Shown here: piece after piece, positions 19,681 to 29,059 of the stretch
Layout of the letters: every line of letters starts with the position of its first letter
Position numbering within the stretch: the first letter of the stretch is position 1
NCBI GenBank assembly: GCA_016432725.1
Contig: JACJDG010000003.1
Location: 7,765,430-7,829,429 of the forward strand
Direction: 5' to 3'
Source of the DNA: Streptomyces sp. DHE7-1
Lineage (GTDB): Bacteria > Actinomycetota > Actinomycetes > Streptomycetales > Streptomycetaceae
DNA length: 64,000 nt
Notes under the pieces: generated by a model
Told to the model about the DNA's origin: nothing
Seen by the model: only the letters and a program-made list of their open reading frames with translations
Databases searched by the model: none
Translations under genes and position numbers: made by a program

Positions 19681-20566
19681 TCAGCTGAAGGTGTTGCAGC
19701 TGGCGACGCGGCCGGAGCGGTAGCCGGTGGAGAACCATTGCCGGCGCTGGCTCGCGGAGCCGTGGGTCCAGGTGTCGGGTGTGATCTTGCCCTGGTAGCG
19801 CTGCTGGATACGGTCGTCTCCGACGGAGGCGGCCGCGTCCAGCCCGCGGTCGATGTCGTCCTTCGTCAAGTCGGTGATCAGTGGCTTACCGCTCTTGGGG
19901 TCGGGGGTGGTGGTGGCGTGGTGGGCCCAGACTCCGGCGTAGCAGTCCGCCTGCAACTCGAGTTTCACCGAGCCGCTGTTCTGGCCCTTCCCACTGCCGC
20001 GGGAGATCGTTCCGCTGAGGTCCTGGACATGGTGGCCGTACTCGTGCGCGATGACGTAGGCCTCGGCGAACGGGCCCCCTTGGCGCCGAACTTGCTGCTC
20101 AGGTCGTTGAAGAAGCCGAGGTCGAGATAGACCTTGTCATCGGCTGAGCAGTAGAAGGGGCCGACGTCGGAAGTGGCGTTCCCGCAGCCGGTGTTCACAC
20201 TGCCGGTGAACAGGAAGGTCGGAGCCTGGTGGTAGGGCTTGCCGGCGGCCGTCTCCGTCTGCTCCCAGAATGCCTGCACGCTGTCGACCACGGCGACTAT
20301 CCGGCACTCCTCCTTGCGATTGGCATCGGCACCGGTCCAACAGCCCGCCGCGAGGTCCGCGGCTGACTCGACGGATGAGGACGTGTCGCTGCTGCCCGAG
20401 CTGAAGATGCCGGGATCGACGCCCAAGAGCACGGAAGCGACCACCACCACGAGCCCGACCAATCCCCTCCGATGGTCTTCCCGCCACCCGGAATCCCGCC
20501 CAGCGCTCCTCCCCGACCATCTTCGACCTCGGACGTGTCGAGAGCAGCATCGTCGTCGAATTGCAT
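19681..20566 (-). pseudogene. Neutral zinc metallopeptidase (YpfJ family), frameshifted twice
   Basis: Starts MQFDDDAALDTSEVEDGRGG. It has a transmembrane segment (LVGLVVVVASVLLGV) and then an extracellular peptidase domain with the zinc motif HEYGHHVQ inside AEAYVIAHEYGHHVQDLSG. It ends with LELQADCYAGVWAHHA and the family-typical SASQRRQWFSTGY. Frames break near 20470 and near 20075; the second lies in a run of five G where six are needed. The restored length is 295 residues, as expected for YpfJ/KPN_02809-type proteins. Confidence 0.85.
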
Positions 20567-20806
20567 GCGTTGACTTTCCCTCAAGCAGCGCGCCGGACCG
20601 CCCCGCGTCGTGCCGCTCGCCTACCCCGTACTGGGACATCCCCATCCCGTCATCTCACTGCTCCGCCAGGCCGCGGCCCAGAGGTGGGCGTTGGCGTGAG
20701 GAGGACCGTGCAGGTCGACTCCTGGTCATGGCGATGCAGCAGGTCGCGACCACCACGAATAGCGCCCACCGCCGCCACTAGGTCCGCTGTGCGGTCCCCT
20801 GGGGAG

Positions 20807-21744
20807 TCAGAGCCGCAGGACCGGGTCCGTGATCCCTCCGGGGCACGCGAGCGCCGTGACGTCCCAGCCGGCGCGTCCGGCTCCGGCCCGGTAGGCGCTC
20901 TCGTAGAAGGCGAGGACGGCCGCCCGGGGATCGGTTTCGCCGCGGGCAGCGTCGTAGCGCAGCACGGCCAGGTGGCTGTCGCCGCGCGCGAGCCATTGCG
21001 CGGACGCGGGGCTGAGCGGCTCGCCGGCCAGGCCGGTGGGCTCGGGGCGGTGTAGGAGTAGAAGGCGGGCTCGGCGAACGTGTCGTCGCCGAACCAGAAG
21101 CCGAAGCTGATCACTTCCCGCGAGTACGCCTCCCGGGTGACGGGGTCCGTCTGCCGGGGCTGGTCGATCTGTCGCCCGGAGAACCGACTGTGGGCGATGT
21201 CGAAGGTGTGCCAGAAGTGGTGTACCGGGCTGTGCTTGCCCGAGTAGCCCGCCGCGAACTCCTCCAGTGTGGTCGCCACCTGGCTCAGGATCCGCCAGTA
21301 GCGGTTGGCGGCCACGGGGTCGTAGGTCGCGTGCTCGGTGTCTTCGGCGAACGGCCGACCCGTGTCGGGTAGGTCGAAAGGCCTGGGAAGGGCGATCGGC
21401 ACATGGATGCCCAACGCGGCCAGAGCGGCCAGGGTCGCGTCGTAGAAGGACGCGACGGAGTGACCCGGAAGCGGGAACGACCGCTCTTCGCCGTCCAGTG
21501 TCGCGATGACGAGCCGGTGGTCGACGAAGTCGAAGTCGATCGTGAAGATCAGATTTCCGTCCACCTGACGCATTGGGCGCGTGGTGATGCCTCGCCCCGT
21601 GACGTGGAACGGGACGTTCCACCAGTGGTTGCACCGGGCGCTCGCCGCCAGGCGGATCTTGCCGACGATCTGCGCGAAGCGGTGCAGTGTCTCCTTGGTG
21701 TCCCGCCACTCCGTCAGCGGCATCGAGGGGAACAGCTCGGTCAC
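20807..21744 (-). pseudogene. DUF5996 family protein, one frameshift
   Basis: A GTG start gives VTELFPSMPLTEWRDTKETL. The N-terminal DUF5996 hallmark RFAQIVGKIRLAAS, NHWWNVPFHVTGRGITT is present, as are FTIDFDFVDHRLVI and SPVHHFWHTFDIAHSRFSG. The C-terminal end (ESAYRAGAGRAGWDV) continues after a shift near 21044 where four C stand for an expected five. The restored protein is 312 residues. The function of the family is unknown. Confidence 0.82.
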
Positions 21745-21995
21745 GTTCCCATGATGACGCCGCAGGCGGCGTCCGGCACCTGAAGCGTCGGCCTCCGAGC
21801 GTTTGCGGCTCTCGTCGGCTGATCGCACACTTCCTGGTCGGTTCGGCGGCGCAGCGGCTGTGCCTGGGGGCATACCTGTTCGCCGGCAGGTCCACCGCAT
21901 GACCCGAGCGGGTGGAACAGTTCTCCATGATCGGGATGACTTCGTCGAAGCAGCGGCCCGCGCCTCGTTCTGACGCATGCAGCGGCACAAAGCAG

Positions 21996-22028
21996 GGGCG
22001 CCCGGCCGGGAATTACCGCCGGGCGCCC
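21996..22028 (-). terminator. Hairpin terminator
   Basis: An 11-bp perfect GC stem (GGGCGCCCGGC / GCCGGGCGCCC) with an 11-base loop immediately follows the restored stop codon of the PA14-like fragment on the minus strand. Confidence 0.65.
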
Positions 22029-22375
22029 TCACAGCTTCCCCTTTGACGTACGCGGCGCTCGTCCAGTTGGCGAAGTCGAAGCGGAGGGTGTGCGCACCGG
22101 GCGGGATGGTGATGTTGACGGTCTTCGTCTGGGTCGTCGAGACGTTCTTCCAGAGGTCGGCCTTGCGTGTGCCGTCGAGGTAGACGCGCAGGCCGTCGCG
22201 GGTCGCGAGGGGGATCGAGAACGAGCCGCCGGAGCCGAAGTCCCGGGTGACCGTCCAGCGCACGCCGAAGTAGTTGCTGGGCGCAGCCCGGCGGCGGGTG
22301 CGCCGGTGCCCCAGTCCTGATCGATTTTCGAATCGCAGTCGGTAGCTGGGTGACGGGGCCGTGCACGGATACCAC
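22029..22375 (-). pseudogene. PA14-like domain fragment of a secreted protein
   Basis: The central frame reads SNYFGVRWTVTRDFGSGGSF, then DGLRVYLDGTRKADLWKNV and GAHTLRFDFANWTSAAYVK. This is the repeating pattern of PA14-type carbohydrate/cell-surface modules. The upstream part (DQDWGTGAPAAG) is in another frame, and the end needs one restored base to reach the stop at 22029. No start codon or signal peptide remains, so this is the C-terminal remnant of a larger exported protein. The terminator downstream is still in place. Confidence 0.55.
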
Positions 22376-22430
22376 CTCAGACCCTGGTCGGGCAGGTGCG
22401 GCGCAGCGACTGGGTGACAGGACGTGATCA

Positions 22431-23672
22431 ATGCGAAACTGGGGGAGTGAAGGGGTGATTCCCGTGCCGGACCCACCTCACAGGTCCGTTCGTCCCGGGC
22501 CCGTAATAGATGAAAGCCGGCTGGAGCAGCTGATAGACGAGGCGCAAACGGCGCTGCCGGTCGAATTGCCTGCACTGGCCAACCAATGCGCCATGGCTGT
22601 CGGACTGGACACAGCGCAGATCTACCTGGCCGACCTGCAACAACGGCTACTCGTTCCACTCGACGAGACTCTGGAACCGTTGCTGGTGGACCACTCGTCG
22701 GCCGGCTGGGCCTATCGCACCCTCTCTCCGCGCGTGGCGGAATCCGACGCCAGCCTGATGGTATGGATACCTCTCGTCGACGGCGCAGAGCGGCTCGGCG
22801 TGCTGGGAGTGGGAACCGTCTCGCTCGACAGCGTGCTGATGCGCCGCAGCCGTATGCTGGCCCATCTGTTCGCGATGCTGATCACCTCCAAGCGCGCCTA
22901 CAGCGACTGGCTCGCCGCCCGCATCCGCACCGCGCCCATGCAGTTGCCCGCAGAGATGGTGCGCGCCTTCATGCCACCACGCACCATCGGATCCAGCAGA
23001 TGCGTCTCGACAGCGGTGCTTGAACCGGCTTACGAGATAGCCGGTGATGCCTTCGATCACTCGGTGATCAAGAACGAGCTGCACACCGCGATCCTCGATG
23101 CCATGGGCCATGATCTGACCGCCGGTCTGACGGCATCGGTCGCGATGGCCGCGGCGCGTAACGCCCGCCGCGCCGGAGCTTCCCTGGTCGACGTCGTCAG
23201 CTCCGTCGACCAGGCACTCGCCCAGTGGCTACCGGACCACTTCTGCACCGGAGTGCTGAGTCGATTCGACGCCGAGACCGGGCTGCTGCGCTGGGTGAAC
23301 TGCGGTCATCCACCACCACTGCTGATCCGCAAGGGCAGGGTACTGGCCGGGGCACTGGACAGTCCGCCGCAGCCACCGTTGGGGCTCGCGGGCCCACTCG
23401 CCCCGGCAACGCGGCAGGTTCAGGAGACGGAACTCGAACCGGACGACTGCGTCCTGCTCTACAGCGACGGCGTCGTGGAGGCCCGGGACGAGAGCGGTGG
23501 AGAGTTCGGTCTCGACCGCTTCACCGACTTCATCATCCGGTCCAACGCTGCCGGCGAGCGCCCGGCAGAGGTACTGCGGCTGCTCATCCACGCGATCCTC
23601 GACTACCAGGGCAACCAGCTGCGGGACGACGCGACCATCCTGCTCTTCGAATGGCGATCCCAGTCCCGCTGA
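22431..23672 (+). CDS. PP2C-type (SpoIIE/RsbU-like) serine phosphatase
   Basis: A 413-residue signalling phosphatase. An N-terminal GAF-like sensor region (about 30-165, AVGLDTAQIYLADLQQRLLV) precedes a PP2C/SpoIIE domain (about 190-410). The metal-binding motifs are YEIAGDAFDH, ILDAMGHDLTAGLTA and VLLYSDGVVEARDE, with the closing LRDDATILLFEWR. Such proteins dephosphorylate anti-anti-sigma factors. The first metal motif reads GDAFD where the family usually has GGDFYD, a modest change. Start ATG 22431 is used; GTG 22455 has a better placed GGGGAG ribosome site and may be the true start. Confidence 0.87.
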   Translation: MRNWGSEGVIPVPDPPHRSVRPGPVIDESRLEQLIDEAQTALPVELPALANQCAMAVGLDTAQIYLADLQQRLLVPLDETLEPLLVDHSSAGWAYRTLSPRVAESDASLMVWIPLVDGAERLGVLGVGTVSLDSVLMRRSRMLAHLFAMLITSKRAYSDWLAARIRTAPMQLPAEMVRAFMPPRTIGSSRCVSTAVLEPAYEIAGDAFDHSVIKNELHTAILDAMGHDLTAGLTASVAMAAARNARRAGASLVDVVSSVDQALAQWLPDHFCTGVLSRFDAETGLLRWVNCGHPPPLLIRKGRVLAGALDSPPQPPLGLAGPLAPATRQVQETELEPDDCVLLYSDGVVEARDESGGEFGLDRFTDFIIRSNAAGERPAEVLRLLIHAILDYQGNQLRDDATILLFEWRSQSR

Positions 23673-23794
23673 TGCGGTACTGGGCCGAGCCCGACGCGTC
23701 TGCTCGAGCGCGCCGAGGTCCATGCATGCCGGCACGTCGAACGCCACCATCACTGACGTTCTTCGGTCCCAACCGTCGTGGCAGCGATGTCACC

Positions 23795-23819
23795 ATGGGT
23801 TCAAGTCCCACTGCCTCCG
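23795..23819 (+). other. Possible tRNA 3' end (T-arm plus acceptor half)
   Basis: GGGTTCAAGTCCC forms a T-arm with the TTCAAGT loop consensus. It is followed by seven bases that could be the 3' strand of an acceptor stem. No anticodon arm or 5' half is visible upstream, so this is not an intact tRNA gene. Isolated tRNA 3' ends are typical attachment-site remnants of integrated elements. One T-stem position is an A-C mismatch. Confidence 0.3.
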
Positions 23820-23960
23820 CTTGAGCACCGTCAGTACTGGGCAACCGCCTTAGCACCTCGATGGACGGTCCGGCCCCGGCCGTCGCTGTCCGCCCTTGCT
23901 TCAGACGCTGGTGTCAGAGTCCTCCGCATGCCCGGTCCTCGCGAGGGTCTTGTGTAGAGG

Positions 23961-24080
23961 TCACCATGATTCGGCCTGCAGGAACAATCTGATCACCTCC
24001 ACGAAGATCCACATGGAGAACCCCAGACAGGCAAGCCACAGGCCCCACAGGATCCAGCGGGCCTCTCGTCGCATATGCAT
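23961..24080 (-). CDS. Very small membrane protein
   Basis: A 39-residue peptide starting MHMRREARWILWGLWLACLG. A basic N-terminus is followed by one long hydrophobic helix (about residues 9-34) and a short polar end. A GAGG sequence lies upstream of the ATG at a rather long spacing. It resembles a single-span membrane miniprotein; its function is unknown. Confidence 0.45.
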   Translation of the reverse strand: MHMRREARWILWGLWLACLGFSMWIFVEVIRLFLQAESW

Positions 24081-24347
24081 GAGGCGATCATCCTCACTCG
24101 TGGCGCTGTCGGCGGCCGGTTTCACAGCCACGCGGCAGCAGTGGGCGTCACCCAGTAGCACTGGTTTGGAAGAACGTGGACGCGGATGGCGGTTGACCTG
24201 GGGAGACCGCAGCCTGCCTGTTTTTGAAGCGCTCGCCGTGTTCCCCGTCCTTTCCCGCCGGGCGTACTGGCAGCAGTACGCCGGCTGGGGAGGGCTCCAC
24301 GTCTGCGACTGCCCCTTCATGCGCTGTCCTTGACCGCGCTCCGGCGG

Positions 24348-25103
24348 TCAGGCGTCCTGGCGCGGCCCGCCGTGTCGGAGCTGCTCCATGAGGGCGAGGA
24401 AGAGGAAGAGATTCGGGATCTTCTTGACCGGCATCCTTGCCCAGGGCAGTTTCTTGCCTGCCTTGCGCAGCACCAGCACTCCCTGTGAGATCTCGGCCTT
24501 CTCGATCTGCGGCCACGTCAGGCTGTCCTTTGACGTGGCCACACCGCGCAGGTCGACAGAGAGCACCCCGTAGGTCAGGGTCTCGCCCTGCTCCAGCCCG
24601 GCGAGCAGTCCGGGGAGCTGTGCCCGGGTGATCTCCTGTTGCAACGCCTGGCCCCAGCGCTCGGGCTGGTCGTAGAAGCCGGTCACCTTGAGCGTCGTAC
24701 CGTCCGCGCGATAGAGCGTGTAGACGTAGGTGGTGCCGACATATATGCCGTTCGCGTACCGCTCGGTGATCTCCTGAAGCGCCGTCATCGTGTCCCAGCG
24801 GAAAACGGACACTTCGCCGCTCTTGCCCACCTCGGCCAGGCCGTGCTCGAAGAAGTGCAGTCGGCGAGCAGCCTGCTTGCGTGAGAGATTGGGCGTCTGG
24901 GCAGCGAGCCAGAGGAAGTAGGCGCCCAGGGGAGGAAGGATCAGGGAAACGGTCCCCATGAGCAGAAGGGCAGCGATCCGCACAGGGCCGACACGCTTGG
25001 GCAGGAACGTCTCACGCAGTTGTCCGAGCCCTTCGGTCGCCACAGGTGCCGTCTGGGGGGCCGATGTCTGCCCGGAGTCTTGCTGAGCGGCGGATTTCAC
25101 CAT
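24348..25103 (-). CDS. DUF6585 family membrane protein
   Basis: 251 residues. The N-terminal cytoplasmic part is followed by a hydrophobic stretch (IAALLLMGTVSLILPPLGAY, about 43-70). A PH-like globular region then shows the DUF6585 pattern (LHFFEHGLAEV, FRWDTMTALQEITERYANG, YVYTLYRADGTTLKVTGFY) and ends IPNLFLFLALMEQLRHG. The family is common in Streptomyces and of unknown function. The frame is intact. Confidence 0.8.
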   Translation of the reverse strand: MVKSAAQQDSGQTSAPQTAPVATEGLGQLRETFLPKRVGPVRIAALLLMGTVSLILPPLGAYFLWLAAQTPNLSRKQAARRLHFFEHGLAEVGKSGEVSVFRWDTMTALQEITERYANGIYVGTTYVYTLYRADGTTLKVTGFYDQPERWGQALQQEITRAQLPGLLAGLEQGETLTYGVLSVDLRGVATSKDSLTWPQIEKAEISQGVLVLRKAGKKLPWARMPVKKIPNLFLFLALMEQLRHGGPRQDA

Positions 25104-25233
25104 GAGTCGTGCTCCATACTTGGTGTTTCAGAAATTCAGTGACCATTGTGCGGTCAGACCCGACAGCGGTACGCGTCGGGGGGCTTGGCGGCCACAGGAC
25201 CCCCACGCCGGCCGAGGATCCAACGCCTCCACC

Positions 25234-25563
25234 TCACCTGCACCCAGCACTCTCCCCAGTTCCCATCGCGTGCGCCGTCGACCCACACACCGTGGAGCGG
25301 GCATGGTCCATGGCGTCCAGGTGGAGCGCGCCACTGTACGAACGACCTGGATGCCAGGGGCCGCGTCCGCTCGGCTCTGCCTGGGTCGGTGGTATGCCGG
25401 ATGGCCCGCAGTATCCGCCATAACTAGGGCGCGGGGTCCGGGCCCGGGAGATGGTTGAAGCCGTGGAGTCCCCGGTCACGATGTACCCCTCGCTGGTCTC
25501 AGCCGACTGGTCGCTGCGCACCAGAAAATGACTAAAGGTCAGCTTTGGCGCACGATCTGACAT
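25234..25563 (-). CDS. Hypothetical protein, doubtful C-terminus
   Basis: The first 40 residues (MSDRAPKLTFSHFLVRSDQS, EGYIVTGDSTAS) look protein-like and follow a GAGGAA ribosome site 6 bases before the ATG. The remainder is low-confidence composition, so the frame may be broken soon after the start. The family is not recognised. Confidence 0.3.
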   Translation of the reverse strand: MSDRAPKLTFSHFLVRSDQSAETSEGYIVTGDSTASTISRARTPRPSYGGYCGPSGIPPTQAEPSGRGPWHPGRSYSGALHLDAMDHARSTVCGSTAHAMGTGESAGCR

Positions 25564-25752
25564 GGATGTTCCTCAACCCCGTTGTTCCCCGTGAGTTCGC
25601 GAAGACCGAAGGCGCTTCAGCGGGAGCCCCGGGGCTGACGCCCCGATGTGACGGGGGTGGACCCGTGGGCTCGCGGTGAAGCCGCGGGTCGCTTCACCTG
25701 GCAACCAAGCAAAGTCGAAACACCCGTCGAGTGGATCTTGTAAGGCGTCCCG

Positions 25753-26643
25753 TTACGTAGGGTCGGGCTTGATGAATGCCTCCCTGCTGTGCGCAAGCAA
25801 CTCACGTATCCCGGGGCTGTGCGCGCTCTTCCAGATCAGGGCGAGCACTGCGGGTGTATCGACGTCATCGATGGTGTGGGCGGTGAGCCGGTCACGGTAG
25901 CGCGCGGCCATGGAGTCGCTGAGGATGGCTACGGCGAGCCCACGGGCGGCAAGATCGGCAATGGCGTCGGCGGCGCTGGCTTGAAGTGCGATCGAGGGTT
26001 TGAGGCTCTGTGCGGCGCAGGCCTGGTCGAATACCGTGCGCATGCCGGTGCCGCGCGGCATGCACACGATCGGGTGTGCAACCAGGTCACGCAAGGCGAC
26101 TCGTCGCTGTTTCGCCAGGGGGTGACCGGCCGGGACTGCCGCGACGAGCCGCTCGCTGATGAGGGTCAGCGCGTCCAGTCCGTCGGGGGTGGTGTTTGCG
26201 GCCCCGATGAGTGCCAGGTCGATGGTGCTGGCGCGCACCTTCTCGATGAGCCGGTCGGAACTGTCCTCCACCAGTGAGATCTCCACGCCGGGATGCGCCT
26301 GGTGAAACGTGGCGAGGGCGTCGAACAGCGGAGTGAGGTTGCAGCCGATGACCATTCCGACGGTGAGCCGGCCGCGGATCAGGCCGGTCACCTCGCCCAC
26401 CGCCTGACCGACCGCCCCGGCGGCGGCGAGCGCGGAGCGGGCGTGTTCGAGCGCGGCCTTTCCCGCGACCGTGAGGGTGACGGTGCGGGCCGACCGGTCG
26501 AACAGCTCGGCGCCGAGTTCCCGTTCCAACTGGCGGATCTGGGCGCTGACGCCGGACTGGCTGATATGGACCCGTTCGGCCGCCCGGGTGAAGTTCTGTT
26601 CCTCGGCGACCGCTACGAAGTATTCCAGCTGCCTCAGATCCAT
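25753..26643 (-). CDS. LysR family transcriptional regulator
   Basis: A 296-residue LysR protein. The N-terminal winged helix-turn-helix (MDLRQLEYFVAVAEEQNFTR, RVHISQSGVSAQIRQLE) is followed by a periplasmic-binding-protein-like effector domain (RLTVGMVIGCNLTPLFDALA, GTGMRTVFDQAC). It is divergent from a SnoaL-like gene with 98 bases between, the usual LysR-target layout. An inverted repeat just before its start is a likely autoregulatory site. Confidence 0.92.
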   Translation of the reverse strand: MDLRQLEYFVAVAEEQNFTRAAERVHISQSGVSAQIRQLERELGAELFDRSARTVTLTVAGKAALEHARSALAAAGAVGQAVGEVTGLIRGRLTVGMVIGCNLTPLFDALATFHQAHPGVEISLVEDSSDRLIEKVRASTIDLALIGAANTTPDGLDALTLISERLVAAVPAGHPLAKQRRVALRDLVAHPIVCMPRGTGMRTVFDQACAAQSLKPSIALQASAADAIADLAARGLAVAILSDSMAARYRDRLTAHTIDDVDTPAVLALIWKSAHSPGIRELLAHSREAFIKPDPT

Positions 26644-26645
26644 GA

Positions 26646-26658
26646 CTACAGATTGTAG
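26646..26658. promoter_or_regulatory. Inverted repeat CTACA-GAT-TGTAG
   Basis: A 5-bp perfect inverted repeat with a 3-base spacer sits three bases before the LysR start codon, in the divergent promoter region. It fits a LysR-type recognition element; this is inferred from position only. Confidence 0.4.
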
Positions 26659-26741
26659 CTCGCAGAAGATCCATCTATTGGACTTCTGACCAGGAGGAGG
26701 CGACGCTGGGAAGCGCCGAAGCCCGACGTCAGGAGGAATTC

Positions 26742-27107
26742 ATGCCGGAATACGAGAAGGCCATGCGCCCCGAAGACATCACCCGATTGTTCGTCGAACG
26801 ATCCAACGCCGGTGACGCGGCCGGAGTCGCCGCACTCTACGAAGAGGATGCGGTGATGGCCTATCCGCCCGGCGACCGGACGGTGGGCCGGGAGGCAATC
26901 CGTTCGTTGTGGGAGAAGGTGCTGGCCGACCGTCCCCACTTCGAGCGGGAACAACCGCTGCCGACGCTGATCAGCGGCGACATCGCCCTCACCTCGACCC
27001 CGCCGAAGGACGGGGCCGGCGCCCGGGCACAGGTCGTCCGGCGTCAGCCGGACGGAAGCTGGCTGCGCCTGCTCGACCAGCCCGAGTTCACGCCGCCCAC
27101 CCGCTGA
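26742..27107 (+). CDS. SnoaL/NTF2-like protein
   Basis: 121 residues with the SnoaL/NTF2 pattern: the helix ITRLFVERSNAGDAAGVAAL, the acid pair YEEDAVMAYPPGDRTVG, then IRSLWEKVLADRP and QPDGSWLRLLDQPE. These small alpha+beta-barrel proteins act as isomerases or ligand carriers, or have unknown roles. An AGGAGGA ribosome site lies 5 bases upstream. It is the probable target of the divergent LysR regulator. A hairpin follows. Confidence 0.85.
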   Translation: MPEYEKAMRPEDITRLFVERSNAGDAAGVAALYEEDAVMAYPPGDRTVGREAIRSLWEKVLADRPHFEREQPLPTLISGDIALTSTPPKDGAGARAQVVRRQPDGSWLRLLDQPEFTPPTR

Positions 27108-27119
27108 GTTTCCTCGCCC

Positions 27120-27146
27120 TCTCCGCGTTCGCGCGCGAACGGGAGA
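27120..27146 (+). terminator. Hairpin after SnoaL-like gene
   Basis: The perfect 16-base palindrome CGTTCGCGCGCGAACG is extended by TCTCC/GGAGA arms with one bulged base. It begins 13 bases after the stop codon. Confidence 0.5.
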
Positions 27147-27153
27147 CCATTTC

Positions 27154-27309
27154 ATGCCGCTCACGGTGTCGTTGACAGGCGGAAATCGCGACGACATCCC
27201 CGAAGCCTTCCTCGCCCTCGCCGCCTGCCTGATCACCAACCGACACGTCCAACCCCTTTGTTGGACCTCTAAAGCTCCGTGGCGGCGGGCGGTCTGTCCA
27301 TGTGGCTGA
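27154..27309 (+). CDS. Short ORF, possible truncated gene
   Basis: A 51-residue frame starting MPLTVSLTGGNRDDIPEAFL after a GGGAGA ribosome site. Its first 34 residues look natural and its end does not. It may be the start of a gene cut short by a rearrangement near 27260. The family is not recognised. Confidence 0.3.
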   Translation: MPLTVSLTGGNRDDIPEAFLALAACLITNRHVQPLCWTSKAPWRRAVCPCG

Positions 27310-27315
27310 CTCCGT

Positions 27316-28743
27316 TCAGCTGGGGAACTGGCCCAGCGAGCCGCCGACATTCGCGACCATGCCGAGTGTTGCCGGGCCGAAGGAGAAGGAACCCGTGGCG
27401 GTGGCTCCCGATGAGGTGGTACGGAACACCCACACGGCACCGACGCCGTGGTTCTCCCCGGGCGCCGCCACGACAGGCTCCGCCCGGCCGTCGCTGTCAC
27501 CGTCGACGAGGTGGACGCTGCGGCCGAACAGGTCCACGGACTCGGCGGTGCCGGGGACATTCGAGGTGTTCTGGCTGAAGACCTTGGTGCCGGCACCGGT
27601 CGGCCCCGTCGGGGCGCCCGGGACCACGGCGAAGGTGCCCGCCCAGCCCTGCTTGCCGACTGCCTCCTGCCCATTGCCTGCCAGGACGTCCCCGTACCCG
27701 TCGCCGTCGACGTCCCCGATGGAGAGGGCGGAGCCGAAACTGTCGTCTTCCTCCTGGGTGCCGGGAACACCGGGGGTGTCCTGGTCGATCACCCGGGTCG
27801 TGGTGGTGCCCGGGCCGGTCGCGGTGCCGTAGTTGATGTGGAGCGAGGTCCCCCCGACGACGAGGTCGGCCCGGCGGTCGCCGTTGAGGTCTCCGAGGCC
27901 CACCTGGGTGCCGGGCGCGAGGAGTCGTCCCTTCCCGTCCTTCAGGGTGATGGGCGGCAGCAGGCCGTCGCGGCTGCCGCGCAGGTAGTTCAGGTGGGAC
28001 GGGGTGTACTCCTCGTCGTCCGGTGCGATCGCGCTGACGCCGACGACGAGGTCGGTGATCCCGTCGCCGTCCACGTCGCCGGCCGCCGCGGCGTAGAGGG
28101 GGTCGTAGCTTCCGGCGACCTTGATCCCCTGGACCGAGGCGGCGCTGCCGTCCCGTCCGAAGGGGCCGTACTCCACGCGGTCGGGCCGGAGCAGGTCCTG
28201 GTGCCCGTCGCCGTTGAAGTCACCGGTGGCGGACACGCTCTCGCGGTACGCGTCACTGCCGGCAGCCCGCAGGACCGTCCCGGAGACGAAGCCGCCGGGG
28301 GCACCCCACAGCACGGTCCTGCTGCCCTCCAGGTCGACGCCGTCCTGCGTCCAGTTCTCGGAATCGGCCGTGACCACCAGGTCGGTGAACCCGTCCCCGT
28401 CCAGGTCGGCTGCGTCGAGCCGGGACCCGAAGTGGTCGTTCACCTCGGGCGAACCGGGGACACCCGCGGACGCCTGCGAGTACACCTGCTTCCCACGGGT
28501 GTCGAGTCCCTTCGCGGACCCGTACAGCACGGCGACGTATCCGGCCCCGGTCTTGCCGCTCGCCGTACCGGACGAGGCGGCGACGGCCAGATCCGCGTAC
28601 CCGTCCCCGTTGAAGTCCTCCCGCACCCGGATGGTCGCGGACGCGGCATGCGCGGTCCGCGCGGGAGCGACGGCGGTGGCGGACAAGAGGGCGAGGGCGA
28701 CGACGAGGGTACGTCGCATTCTGGGTGCTGCAGGCTGGGACAC
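27316..28743 (-). CDS. Secreted FG-GAP/VCBS repeat protein
   Basis: About 475 residues. GTG 28743 is preferred (GGAG, 5-base spacing); ATG 28719 is possible. A Sec signal peptide (LVVALALLSATAVAPARTAHA) precedes at least six FG-GAP/integrin-type repeats, each with a Ca-binding DxDGDG-like loop (DFNGDGYADLAV, DLDGDGFTDLVV, DVDGDGITDLVV, DLNGDRRADLVV). The repeats probably fold as a beta-propeller for adhesion or carbohydrate binding outside the cell. The frame is intact. Confidence 0.88.
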   Translation of the reverse strand: MSQPAAPRMRRTLVVALALLSATAVAPARTAHAASATIRVREDFNGDGYADLAVAASSGTASGKTGAGYVAVLYGSAKGLDTRGKQVYSQASAGVPGSPEVNDHFGSRLDAADLDGDGFTDLVVTADSENWTQDGVDLEGSRTVLWGAPGGFVSGTVLRAAGSDAYRESVSATGDFNGDGHQDLLRPDRVEYGPFGRDGSAASVQGIKVAGSYDPLYAAAAGDVDGDGITDLVVGVSAIAPDDEEYTPSHLNYLRGSRDGLLPPITLKDGKGRLLAPGTQVGLGDLNGDRRADLVVGGTSLHINYGTATGPGTTTTRVIDQDTPGVPGTQEEDDSFGSALSIGDVDGDGYGDVLAGNGQEAVGKQGWAGTFAVVPGAPTGPTGAGTKVFSQNTSNVPGTAESVDLFGRSVHLVDGDSDGRAEPVVAAPGENHGVGAVWVFRTTSSGATATGSFSFGPATLGMVANVGGSLGQFPS

Positions 28744-29059
28744 ACGAACTCCGATAATTTGCAAGGTAGTTGGGCATGGAGAGGATCAAGATCCCTCCAG
28801 GCTGCCCAGTACGACTCGCCACGTCGCCGGTTGGTTGCCCTGCCGGGTGCAGGAAGTTTCCCTGGGGTCAACCTCCAGTTCCCGTCTCATTCGGCACCCT
28901 TCACGGCCGTTGAGACGAGACCGAGGCGGTAGCCACCAAGATGACCGGCGGCCCTTGAACGCAGATGAGCCGCCCGGCCTAAAGCTCCCGAGCCGGCACC
29001 ACAGTTGGAAGGCGTGCACCCCTGCTGTCTGACGGTCCCTGAGTGCGCGATCCTTGAGC

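Noticed and set aside
27448..28932. 494-codon plus-strand frame
   Set aside because: Antisense to the FG-GAP protein gene, whose calcium-loop repeats fix the true strand.
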